Under the pieces are notes generated by a model, which saw only the letters and a list, made by a program, of their open reading frames with translations, was not told the origin of the DNA and made no database searches. From JACTMI01 sp964618415 (GTDB lineage Bacteria > Acidobacteriota > Thermoanaerobaculia > Multivoradales > JAGPDF01), in the NCBI GenBank assembly GCA_964618415.1, contig CAZUAT010000049.1, forward strand, positions 1 to 25,510: a stretch of DNA of 25,510 bases, given 5' to 3'. The position numbers and the translations under genes are program-made. Positions 7,936 to 14,946 of the stretch are shown piece by piece. Numbering within the stretch: the stretch's first letter is position 1; every line of letters starts with the position of its first letter.

Positions 7936-9558
7936 TCAGACCTGCTGCTCGAGGGGCAGCCAGGACAGCAGCCGCAGCAGCATCCGCCGCCAGGTCGTCG
8001 CGCGCGGCTCGCGCGTGCGTGCCGGGCGATCCGGATCTCCGGTCCAGATCACCCGCTGCACCGTGATCGGCCCGGCGGAGGTTCGGACTTCTCGCGGATC
8101 GAGCTCCAGCCGCCAGCTGTTGGTCCGTTCGTGCCCCGCCTCGAGGCGTGCTGCCACCTCAGCGGCCAGCGCCGGCGCGCGCACCAGCAGCCCGCTCTCG
8201 GTGTTGTGCACCACCGAACGCGGGTCGAGGTTGAGTGATCCGACGAACAGCTCGGCGCGATCGAACACCAGAACCTTCGAGTGGAGGCTCGCCCGCGACC
8301 CCCGCGAGGGAATCAGGAAGCGACCCCGATCATGCCCGCCCGGACGCAGCTCGTACAGCTCCACGCCCGCCTCGAGCAGTCGGCGCCGGGTCGGCAGATA
8401 ACCGGCGTGGGCGGCGACCACGTCGTTGGTCGCCAGTGAGTTCGTGAGCACCGCCACACGCACTCCTCGCCCGACGATCTGCGCCAGCAGGTCGGTCGAG
8501 CTCTCGGGCAGGGCGAGGTAGGCCATCTCGATCAGCAGCTCCGAGCGCAGACCGCTCAACTTTGCCGCCAGCCGCTCGGCGATCACGCTGGCCGCGACGC
8601 CAGGCTCGGCCTCGGGCTCGTCGATCTTCTCCGGTTCGTCGACCAGCACCTCCACCGGCGCCCACTCCAGCGCCGGCGCGATCCGGTCGAGGGCCCGCTC
8701 GGCGCTCTCGGCATCGGGCTGCAGGGCGTACGGGATGGCCCGCTGGTCGTGCACGGCGCGCTCGAGCGACCGCCGCACGCGGGCCAGGCGACGCTCGCCG
8801 GCCCGAGTGAGCTGGTCGATCGGCATCGCCCAGGGGCTGTTCCAGTAGCGGTCGAACGCGGCGCTCGACTCCTGACCGGCCGGCCCGGCAGCCAGCAGGT
8901 CGAGGTCGCGGAAGTTGAGGTCTTCCGCGAGCAGGAAGTAATGGTCGGCGACGTTGCGCCCGCCGACGATCGCCCAGGCACCATCGAAGACCCACTGCTT
9001 GTTGTGCATGCGGCGGTTGAGCCGGCGGAAGTCGACCAGGAACTCGATCGACCGCTCGATCCAGTTCCCCTCCTGGCGAGTGCGGAACGGATTGAACAGC
9101 CGCACTTCCAGGTTCGGGTGCCGGTCGACGGCCGCGAAGGCGCGCTCGCTGCGGAAGGTGGCCGTGTCGTCGAGCAGCAGCCGCACCCGCACACCGCGAT
9201 CCGCAGCCGCGAGCAGGCGCCGCAGCAGCAGCTTGCCCGAACGATCGAGATCCCAGATGTAGGTCTGAACATCGATCGACCGACCGGCCAGCTCGGTGAG
9301 CGCCAGGCGCGCGTACAGCGCCTCTTCGCCGGTCACCAGTGCGGCCACGCCGCTCGTACCCTCCGGGTGGCCGACCGCGAATCGGTCGACCCGCCGGTCG
9401 AGCGCCGTCGCCTGCCCCGGCTGGCGCGGCAGCGTCAGGTCCTTCGGGCCGCGATGGCCGCGGTAACTGCTCGCGCACCCCGGCAACAGCAGCGCCGCTG
9501 CCCACGGTGCGAGATGGGCAAGGCCGCGACGCAGGCGAGTCAGCAGCGGGGCAGGCAT
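7936..9558 (-). CDS. PLD-superfamily lipoprotein, cardiolipin synthase-like (ClsC/YmdC type)
   Basis: 540 aa. An N-terminal signal with the lipobox LLPGC puts the lipidated Cys at residue 28, so the protein should be anchored in a membrane outside the cytoplasm. Two HKD motifs are intact: H185-x-K187-x4-D192 in MHNKQWVFD, followed by GGRN, and H426-x-K428-x4-D433 in LHSKVLVFD, followed by VGSLNLDPRS. Two HKD motifs form one active site for phosphatidyl transfer or phosphodiester hydrolysis. Length and motif context fit ClsC-like cardiolipin synthases, which make cardiolipin from phosphatidylglycerol and phosphatidylethanolamine. Hydrolytic phospholipase D or nuclease activity cannot be excluded. 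It lies downstream of the fatty-acid cluster in the same direction, which fits a role in envelope lipid metabolism. Confidence 0.88.
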   Translation of the reverse strand: MPAPLLTRLRRGLAHLAPWAAALLLPGCASSYRGHRGPKDLTLPRQPGQATALDRRVDRFAVGHPEGTSGVAALVTGEEALYARLALTELAGRSIDVQTYIWDLDRSGKLLLRRLLAAADRGVRVRLLLDDTATFRSERAFAAVDRHPNLEVRLFNPFRTRQEGNWIERSIEFLVDFRRLNRRMHNKQWVFDGAWAIVGGRNVADHYFLLAEDLNFRDLDLLAAGPAGQESSAAFDRYWNSPWAMPIDQLTRAGERRLARVRRSLERAVHDQRAIPYALQPDAESAERALDRIAPALEWAPVEVLVDEPEKIDEPEAEPGVAASVIAERLAAKLSGLRSELLIEMAYLALPESSTDLLAQIVGRGVRVAVLTNSLATNDVVAAHAGYLPTRRRLLEAGVELYELRPGGHDRGRFLIPSRGSRASLHSKVLVFDRAELFVGSLNLDPRSVVHNTESGLLVRAPALAAEVAARLEAGHERTNSWRLELDPREVRTSAGPITVQRVIWTGDPDRPARTREPRATTWRRMLLRLLSWLPLEQQV

Positions 9559-9611
9559 CGCAGCTAGCCTAGCCCGCCCCGCGGCGGATGCGCACGGGTG
9601 TGGAGGAGGAC

Positions 9612-9629
9612 GTCCGGGAGCCCCCGGAC
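9612..9629 (-). terminator. Hairpin after fabF
   Basis: A perfect 7-bp stem GTCCGGG / CCCGGAC with a 4-nt loop begins 7 nt after the fabF stop. It has no U-tract (GTCCTCC follows). It is positioned to end or attenuate the fab transcript before the PLD lipoprotein gene. Confidence 0.45.
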
Positions 9630-9636
9630 CGCAGGT

Positions 9637-10887
9637 TCAGGAGAGCCGGCGCATCAGCAGCGCGCCGTTGGTGCCGCCGAAGCCGAACGAGTTGGTCAGC
9701 GCCACGTCGATCGGGGCCTCACGTGGATTGTTGGCGACGAAGTCCAGATCGCACCCCTCGCCCGGCTGGTCGAGGTTGAGCGTCGCGGGCATCACCTGGT
9801 CCCGCACGGCGAGTGCGAGGATGCCGCACTCGAGGCCGCCGGCAGCGCCCAGCAGATGGCCGGTCGACGACTTGGTCGACGACATCGCCAGGCGATCGGC
9901 GTGCGGGCCGAAGACCGACCGGACCGCTTGCACCTCTGCCAGGTCGCCGAGCGGAGTCGACGTCCCGTGCGCGTTGACGTAGTCGACCGTTTCGGCGTCG
10001 AGTCCGGCGTCGGCGAGGGCATTGCGCATCACCGAGGCCGCGCCGCGGCCTTCCGGGTGGGGCGCAGCCATGTGGTAGGCGTCGCCGCTCATGCCGTATC
10101 CGACGATCTCGCAGTAGATGGGCGCCCCGCGCCGACGCGCGTGCTCGTACTCTTCGAGCACCAGGATCCCCGCCCCTTCCCCGATCACGAACCCGTCGCG
10201 GTCCTTGTCCCACGGCCGCGAGGCCCGCTGCGGATCGTCGTTGCGGGTCGACAGAGCACGCATCACCGAGAAGCCGGCGACGGCGATCGGAGTGATCGTG
10301 CCCTCCGAACCGCCAGCGATCGCCGCGTCCGCGTAGTCATGCTGAATCAGCCGGAAGGCGTCACCGACCGCGTGCAGCCCCGAGGTGCAGGCCGTGCTCG
10401 GGGCGGTGTTCGGTCCGCGCGCGTTGAACCGGATCGACACCTGGCCGGCGGCGAGATTGGCAATGACCGCTGGGATGAAGAACGGCGACACCCGATCCGG
10501 CCCGCGCTCGACGAGGGTCGTGTGCGTCTTCTCGACCATCGGAAAGCCGCCGATTCCCGAGCCGATCACGACCGCTACCCGGTCGGCGAGCTGCTCGTCG
10601 ATCTCGAGCCCGGAGTCGTCCATCGCCATCTGGCTGGACGCCAACGCGTACTGGATGAAGAGGTCCATCTTCTTGACCTCTTTGCGATCCACCCAATGCG
10701 TAGGATCGAAGTCCGGCACCTGGCCGGCGATGCGACTCTCGTAAGCGGCAGTGTCGAAGCGGGTGATCGGACCGATGCCGCTGCGACCGGCGAGCAGGCC
10801 TTCCCAGGTCGGACGCGTGCCGACGCCGAGCGGGGACACCAGCCCCACTCCGGTCACGACAACGCGCCGTCGATCCGTTCTCGGCAT
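9637..10887 (-). CDS. fabF: Beta-ketoacyl-ACP synthase II (KAS II)
   Basis: 416 aa. FabF condenses malonyl-ACP with a growing acyl-ACP in type II fatty-acid elongation. The N-terminus RRVVVTGVGLVSPLG is canonical. The nucleophile C167 lies in STACTSGLHAVG, and the catalytic histidines are H307 (NAHGTSTPLGD) and H344 (TGHLLGAAG), with K339 in SSTKSSTGH. All are offset by +4 from the E. coli residues C163/H303/H340/K335, as expected from a short N-terminal extension. The ATG at 10887 is chosen because residues upstream in the same frame overlap acpP and show no homology. It is the last gene of the fab cluster and lies 43 nt after acpP. Confidence 0.97.
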   Translation of the reverse strand: MPRTDRRRVVVTGVGLVSPLGVGTRPTWEGLLAGRSGIGPITRFDTAAYESRIAGQVPDFDPTHWVDRKEVKKMDLFIQYALASSQMAMDDSGLEIDEQLADRVAVVIGSGIGGFPMVEKTHTTLVERGPDRVSPFFIPAVIANLAAGQVSIRFNARGPNTAPSTACTSGLHAVGDAFRLIQHDYADAAIAGGSEGTITPIAVAGFSVMRALSTRNDDPQRASRPWDKDRDGFVIGEGAGILVLEEYEHARRRGAPIYCEIVGYGMSGDAYHMAAPHPEGRGAASVMRNALADAGLDAETVDYVNAHGTSTPLGDLAEVQAVRSVFGPHADRLAMSSTKSSTGHLLGAAGGLECGILALAVRDQVMPATLNLDQPGEGCDLDFVANNPREAPIDVALTNSFGFGGTNGALLMRRLS

Positions 10888-10906
10888 GATCTCTCGGACA
10901 GCCCTG

Positions 10907-10924
10907 CCCCGCTGCGTGGCGGGG
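10907..10924 (-). promoter_or_regulatory. Small GC hairpin between acpP and fabF
   Basis: In the - strand transcript CCCCGC-CACGCA-GCGGGG forms a 6-bp GC stem with a 6-nt loop, in the 43 nt between the acpP stop and the fabF start. It could attenuate transcription or protect the 3' end of an acpP-only transcript. ACP is needed in far greater amounts than FabF, so a differential-expression role is plausible. This is inference from position and folding by eye. Confidence 0.35.
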
Positions 10925-10930
10925 TCGGGC

Positions 10931-11176
10931 TCAGTTCTTCTGGCCGGCGTGCTGCTCGATGTAGGCGACCGCCTCCGAGACGCGCCCGATCTTCTCGGCA
11001 TCCTCGTCGGGGATCTCGATGCCGAACTCCTCCTCGAAAGCCATCACGAGCTCGACGATGTCGAGCGAATCGGCTCCGAGATCGTCGGTGAAGCTGGCAT
11101 TGGCCGAGACTTCGTCGGCCTCCACGCCCAGCTGCTCGACGATGATGCTCTTGACCTTCTCGGCTACGGTCGACAT
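10931..11176 (-). CDS. acpP: Acyl carrier protein
   Basis: 81 aa, small and acidic. It carries fatty-acyl intermediates on 4'-phosphopantetheine attached to S37 in the GADSLDIVELVM motif. The helix-II recognition residues (DSLD..EL) and the typical C-terminal FGIEIPDEDAEKI are intact. The start is MSTVAEKVKSI at 11176. A second ATG three codons upstream (11185) lies only 1 nt from the Shine-Dalgarno sequence and is unlikely to be used. The frame stays open further upstream into fabG, but that is a shadow. Confidence 0.97.
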   Translation of the reverse strand: MSTVAEKVKSIIVEQLGVEADEVSANASFTDDLGADSLDIVELVMAFEEEFGIEIPDEDAEKIGRVSEAVAYIEQHAGQKN

Positions 11177-11186
11177 GTGATGCATT

Positions 11187-11193
11187 CCTCCTT
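11187..11193 (-). promoter_or_regulatory. Strong Shine-Dalgarno of acpP
   Basis: AAGGAGG on the - strand, with 10 nt to the ATG at 11176 and only 1 nt to the ATG at 11185. It decides the start in favour of MSTVAEK. It is the strongest ribosome-binding site seen in this gene cluster, as expected for an abundant protein. Confidence 0.75.
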
Positions 11194-11223
11194 GAAGGGG
11201 GACCCGTGGGCCGGGCCCCGCGA

Positions 11224-11254
11224 TTTTTAGCACACTCCCGGACGGCGAGTCCAA
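11224..11254 (-). promoter_or_regulatory. Possible acpP promoter in the fabG-acpP gap
   Basis: In the - strand direction TTGGAC (11249-11254) is followed after 19 nt by TAAAAA (11224-11229), with TGC just before it giving a TGn-type extension. The gap of about 100 nt between fabG and acpP is much longer than the others in the cluster, and TAAAAAT stands out in very GC-rich DNA. The spacer is long and both boxes are imperfect, so this is only a candidate. Confidence 0.3.
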
Positions 11255-11279
11255 TGGCTCCGGGGCCTCCGCTGCGGGC

Positions 11280-12068
11280 TCAGATGTAGAGCCCTCCGGA
11301 TACGTTGAGCACCTGCCCGGTAATGTAACCGGCCTCGTCGCTGGCCAGGTACACGACCGCGGCGGCGATCTCGTCGGCGCTGCCGAAGCGCCCCAGCGCG
11401 ATGTCCGCGAGCATCGCCGCGCGCGTCGCCTCGGGCAAGGCATCGGTCATTGCCGTCTCGACAAATCCGGGCGCCACCACGTTGGCGGTGATCGCGCGGC
11501 TGCCGAGCTCGCGCGCCACGGACTTGGTGAATCCGATCAGGCCGGCTTTGGCGGCGGCGTAGTTGGCCTGCCCGGCGTTGCCCATCAGACCGACCACCGA
11601 AGAGATGTTGATGATGCGGCCGCGGCGGGCGCGGATCATTCCGCGCACCAGCTCGCGGGTCAGTGCGAACGTGCCGGTCAGGTTGACGTCGAGGACCGTC
11701 TGCCACTGCTCGAGCGTCATGCGGGCCAGCAGGCCGTCGGCGGTGATGCCGGCGTTGTTGACGAGGATGTCGATCTCACTCCACTCGGAAGGCAGCGACT
11801 TGACCCGCTCCCCGATCGAGGATGCCTGCGCCAGATCGAGCGCGAGCACGAACGCGCTTCCCCCGGCCGCTTCGATGCGCCCCGCGAGCGCGGCCAGCTT
11901 GTCCGCGTTGCGGGCCGCCACTACGACGCGTGCGCCACGGCTCGCGAGCCGCGCTGCGATCGTCTCGCCGATCCCTTGCGAGGCACCGGTCACCAGCGCC
12001 GTTCGGCCGTCGAGCCGGAACATTTCGGCCTCCGGGTTCGCGGTGGAACTGCTGTCGTGTTGGTTCAT
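11280..12068 (-). CDS. fabG: 3-oxoacyl-ACP reductase
   Basis: 262 aa from the outer start. FabG reduces 3-oxoacyl-ACP with NADPH in the elongation cycle. It has the SDR Rossmann motif TGASQGIGETIA, NNAG (LVNNAGITADGLL), and catalytic S157 (NISSVVG), Y170 and K174 (NYAAAKAG), plus the FabG C-terminus YITGQVLNVSGGLYI. Two starts are possible. ATG 12068 has GAGGAGA only 2-3 nt away and adds a polar 15-residue leader. ATG 12023 (MFRLDGRTALVTG) has GGAGG (12029-12033) with an ideal 5-nt spacer and gives the usual 247 aa. The outer start is listed as the limit; the inner one may be the true one. It follows fabD by 7 nt (outer start) or 52 nt (inner start). Confidence 0.95.
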   Translation of the reverse strand: MNQHDSSSTANPEAEMFRLDGRTALVTGASQGIGETIAARLASRGARVVVAARNADKLAALAGRIEAAGGSAFVLALDLAQASSIGERVKSLPSEWSEIDILVNNAGITADGLLARMTLEQWQTVLDVNLTGTFALTRELVRGMIRARRGRIINISSVVGLMGNAGQANYAAAKAGLIGFTKSVARELGSRAITANVVAPGFVETAMTDALPEATRAAMLADIALGRFGSADEIAAAVVYLASDEAGYITGQVLNVSGGLYI

Positions 12069-12075
12069 GGTCTCC

Positions 12076-13017
12076 TCACTGTTCGATGAGGCGCTCGAGC
12101 GCGTCGGGCTCGGAGAGCGAGATGGCCTCGACGTCCGGGACGATCCGGCGCACCAGCCCGGTCAGCACCGCACCGGGACCGACCTCGACGAACCGCTCGA
12201 CGCCAGCCTGCTCGCGCAGCCAGCGCACGGACTCGAGCCAGCGCACCGGGCCGTCGATCTGTCGAATCAGGGCGTCGCGCGCCGCCGCCCCGTCGGTCAC
12301 GGGCGCGGCGTCGATGTTGACCACGACCGGGAGCCGCGGGTCGGCGAAGGCGGTGGCTTCGAGCTGCGGCGTCAGACCGACACGCGCCGGCGCCATCAGC
12401 GGGCAGTGGAACGGAGCGGAGACCGGCAGGAGCAGGGCACGCTTGGCGCCGCGCGCCTTGCACGCTTCCATCGCGCGCTCCACCGCCGCCCGGTGTCCGG
12501 CGATCACCGTCTGCTCGGGTGAGTTGTAATTGGCCACCGTGCAGACTTCGTGGCCGGCCGCCTCGGCCGTCGCGGCGGTCACCGCCTGCGGATCGAGGCC
12601 CAGAATGGCCGCCATGGCCCCGGTGCCGACCGGGACCGCTTCCTGCATCAGTTCGCCGCGCCGCCGCACCAGCGTTGCCGCCGCGGTCAGCGACAGCGTG
12701 CCGGCCGCCACGTGCGCCGAGTACTCCCCGAGACTGTGTCCGGCCAGCGCCACGATGCCGAGCTCGGTCGCCCCGGCCGCAGCGAGCGATCGCCAGATAG
12801 CGACGGACACCGTCAGGATTGCCGGCTGGGTGTTGGCGGTCAGCTGCAGCTGCTCCTCCGGACCCTCCGCGCACAGCCGCGCCAGATCGAAGGCGAGCGC
12901 GTCCGAGGCCTCGTCGAATGCCTCGCGCGCGGCCGGGAAACGCTCCGTCCACGCGCTGCCCATTCCGACCTTCTGGGAGCCCTGTCCGGGAAACACAACT
13001 GCTGTGCGCGGCGGCAT
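12076..13017 (-). CDS. fabD: Malonyl-CoA:ACP transacylase
   Basis: 313 aa. FabD loads malonyl groups from CoA onto ACP. It shows the N-terminal FPGQGSQ motif, the nucleophile S95 in GHSLGEYSAH, an arginine in VRRRGELMQ (about R120) that binds the malonyl carboxylate, and catalytic H204 in SAPFHCPLM. The Ser and His are offset by 3 from E. coli S92/H201. The start MPPRTAVVFPGQGSQ at 13017 follows AGGAGAG with about 8 nt spacing. The frame is open upstream into plsX, but the sequence there has no homology to the family. It lies 43 nt after plsX, with no fabH between them. Confidence 0.97.
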   Translation of the reverse strand: MPPRTAVVFPGQGSQKVGMGSAWTERFPAAREAFDEASDALAFDLARLCAEGPEEQLQLTANTQPAILTVSVAIWRSLAAAGATELGIVALAGHSLGEYSAHVAAGTLSLTAAATLVRRRGELMQEAVPVGTGAMAAILGLDPQAVTAATAEAAGHEVCTVANYNSPEQTVIAGHRAAVERAMEACKARGAKRALLLPVSAPFHCPLMAPARVGLTPQLEATAFADPRLPVVVNIDAAPVTDGAAARDALIRQIDGPVRWLESVRWLREQAGVERFVEVGPGAVLTGLVRRIVPDVEAISLSEPDALERLIEQ

Positions 13018-13060
13018 GTGCAAACTCTCCTGGCTGGGCCTGGCCGGTCGACGAGCGGGC

Positions 13061-14107
13061 TCAGGCGCCCGCGTCGGCCGGAATCCCGGGTTCGGCGAGC
13101 GAGTCGACCGCCGCCAGCTGCGACAGCATGGCGCGCAGCCGGACTGCGACGTCGGCGGCGCCGAATTCGACCGCGCGCTGCACGGCGCTGCGAATGGCGC
13201 GCGAGTTGGATCGCCCGTGGCCGATGAAGCAGCCGCCGTCGACGCCGAGCAGCGGCACCGCGCCGTACTCCGCGTAGTCCGTCCGGCGTGCGAAGTTGGC
13301 GAATGCCGGGCGGGCGAGCCAGCCGCCCATCCGCGTGCGCGGATTGCGCAACAGCTCCTCGCGCACCATGCCGACGACCAGCTCCGCCATCCCTTCGGAA
13401 GCCTTGAGCAGTACATTGCCCGTGAAGCCGTCGCAGACCACGACGTCCACCGCGCCGGTGAAGACGTCACCGCCCTCCACGTTGCCGATGAACTCCAGCC
13501 CGCGCTCGGCGAGCCCGGCGAGCGCGAAGTGCGCGTCACGCACCATGTCGTTGCCCTTGACGTGTTCCTCGCCGATCGACAGGAGACCGATGCGGGGGCG
13601 CGCGACGCCGATGACCTCGCAGGAGTAGATGTGGCCCATGACCGCGAACTGCCGCAGGTGCTCCGGCCGGCTGTCGACGTTGGCGCCGACGTCGAGCACC
13701 AGAGTGCGTCCGCGCCGGTTGGGAAAGACGGCCGCCAATGCCGGCCGGTCGACGCCGGGCACGGTGCCGATCAGCAGTTTGGCCGCGACCATGGCCGCGC
13801 CGCTGTTGCCGGCAGTGACCATCGCGGCCGCGTGCCCGTCTCGCACCAGCTCGGCGCAAACGTGAATCGACGAGCGCCGCTTGCGACGCACGGCAGTGCC
13901 GGGCTCGTCCATGCCGATCGTCTCGGGGGCGTGGACCAGCTCGATGTTTTCGCAAGAGCCGCCGAGCTGTTCGAGCTCGTGCTCGACCTGCGCGCGGTCA
14001 CCGACGAGCAGAATCGACACGTCGTCCTCGAGCGCGGCCAGGAGGGCTCCCTGGACCGCGACGCGTGGGGCGTAGTCGCCCCCCATGGCGTCGACGGCGA
14101 TCCTCAT
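13061..14107 (-). CDS. plsX: Phosphate acyltransferase PlsX
   Basis: 348 aa. PlsX makes acyl-phosphate from acyl-ACP, feeding PlsY in glycerophospholipid synthesis. The N-terminus MRIAVDAMGGDYAPRVAVQG is diagnostic. Further family segments are TAGNSGAAMVAAKLLIGTVPGVDRPAL, LDVGANVDSRPEHLRQFAVMG, GEEHVKGND and VCDGFTGNVLLKASEG. The ATG at 14107 gives the usual length. It lies 25 nt after rpmF, in the conserved yceD-rpmF-plsX-fab order. Confidence 0.97.
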   Translation of the reverse strand: MRIAVDAMGGDYAPRVAVQGALLAALEDDVSILLVGDRAQVEHELEQLGGSCENIELVHAPETIGMDEPGTAVRRKRRSSIHVCAELVRDGHAAAMVTAGNSGAAMVAAKLLIGTVPGVDRPALAAVFPNRRGRTLVLDVGANVDSRPEHLRQFAVMGHIYSCEVIGVARPRIGLLSIGEEHVKGNDMVRDAHFALAGLAERGLEFIGNVEGGDVFTGAVDVVVCDGFTGNVLLKASEGMAELVVGMVREELLRNPRTRMGGWLARPAFANFARRTDYAEYGAVPLLGVDGGCFIGHGRSNSRAIRSAVQRAVEFGAADVAVRLRAMLSQLAAVDSLAEPGIPADAGA

Positions 14108-14132
14108 CCCGGCGGGCGGGGCGGGATCCGAC

Positions 14133-14318
14133 TCAGGCTTGCGGGCCGGTCTCGACGACCTCCCGGCCGCGGTAGCTGCCGCAGCTCGGGCAGACGCGGT
14201 GCGGCAGCTTGCGCTCGCCACAGCTCGGGCAGAGGGAGGTTCCCGGCACGGTCAGTGCGTCGTGGGCGCGCCGCTTGTCGCGCCGGTGCTTGGAATGGCG
14301 GTGTTTCGGATTCGGCAT
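14133..14318 (-). CDS. rpmF: 50S ribosomal protein L32
   Basis: 61 aa. It has the typical N-terminus MPNPKHRHSKHRRDKRRAHD followed by a zinc-ribbon of two CPSCG motifs (C30, C33, C43, C46), so it is a zinc-binding form. The start at 14318 follows GAGAGGGA. It sits between yceD and plsX, the order seen in most bacteria. Confidence 0.97.
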   Translation of the reverse strand: MPNPKHRHSKHRRDKRRAHDALTVPGTSLCPSCGERKLPHRVCPSCGSYRGREVVETGPQA

Positions 14319-14348
14319 CGTGGTCCCTCTCGGCTTCCTGGCTGACCG

Positions 14349-14888
14349 TCAGTGGCGGTCGTCTTCAGTCTTGCTCCGCAGTGCGGCCAGCGCGGCCCAG
14401 CGCGGATCCGGAGGCGGTGCGGCGCAACCGCACGACCCCCGATTCAGGTTCGCTCCGCAGCGCGGGCAGAGGCCCGCGCAGTCGGGGCGGCACAGCGGGT
14501 GAGTCGGCAGATTCAGCGTCACCTGCTCGACGACCAGCGACTCGGTATCGAGCCACCCGTCGTCTGCTTCGACCGTCCCCAGCTCCTCCTCCCGCAACTC
14601 CCGTTCTCCGCCGACCGGTCCGACCGGACGCCGCTCGACCACCAGCAGCTCGAGGGTCTGGTCGACCGGCTCGACGGCAGGCTCGAGGCAGCGGTCGCAC
14701 GGGACGGTCTGCGCGTACCGGAGTCTCGCCTCCAGCAGGTACCCGCCGTCGACGAAGGTCAGGCTTCCCTGCAGCCGGACCGGCGTGACCGCCAGATCCG
14801 ACCCCGCAGCCTGAGCGGCGACATCGGGTCCGATCTCTTCCTGCCAGCGGAGCGGCTCGTCACGCGCGGAATCAAGGCGGATCTTCAT
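14349..14888 (-). CDS. yceD: YceD/DUF177 family, 23S rRNA accumulation protein
   Basis: 179 aa. Members of this family sit directly upstream of rpmF and are needed for normal 23S rRNA levels in E. coli and plants. The family signature is present: a beta-rich N-terminal half with VPCDRCLEPAV, then ESLVVEQVTLNLPTHPLC and a Cys-rich segment CRPDCAGLCPRCGANLN with a further CGC. The Cys pairs suggest metal binding. The start MKIRLDSARDEP at 14888 is about 23 nt after the expected transcription start of the promoter candidate at 14918-14946. It is the first gene of the fab cluster. Confidence 0.9.
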   Translation of the reverse strand: MKIRLDSARDEPLRWQEEIGPDVAAQAAGSDLAVTPVRLQGSLTFVDGGYLLEARLRYAQTVPCDRCLEPAVEPVDQTLELLVVERRPVGPVGGERELREEELGTVEADDGWLDTESLVVEQVTLNLPTHPLCRPDCAGLCPRCGANLNRGSCGCAAPPPDPRWAALAALRSKTEDDRH

Positions 14889-14917
14889 CGGGCGAGCCCC
14901 CCGCGGAGAGCCGACGG

Positions 14918-14946
14918 AGGCTATCGGATTCGGCCCGTCCGGTCAA
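14918..14946 (-). promoter_or_regulatory. Promoter candidate for yceD-rpmF-plsX-fab operon
   Basis: In the - strand direction TTGACC (14941-14946, 5/6 match to TTGACA) and TAGCCT (14918-14923, 3/6 match to TATAAT) are separated by exactly 17 nt. The -35 box includes the TGA stop codon of the upstream gene, so the operon promoter begins where the preceding gene ends. The expected transcript start is about 14911, leaving a short leader before yceD. Confidence 0.45.
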
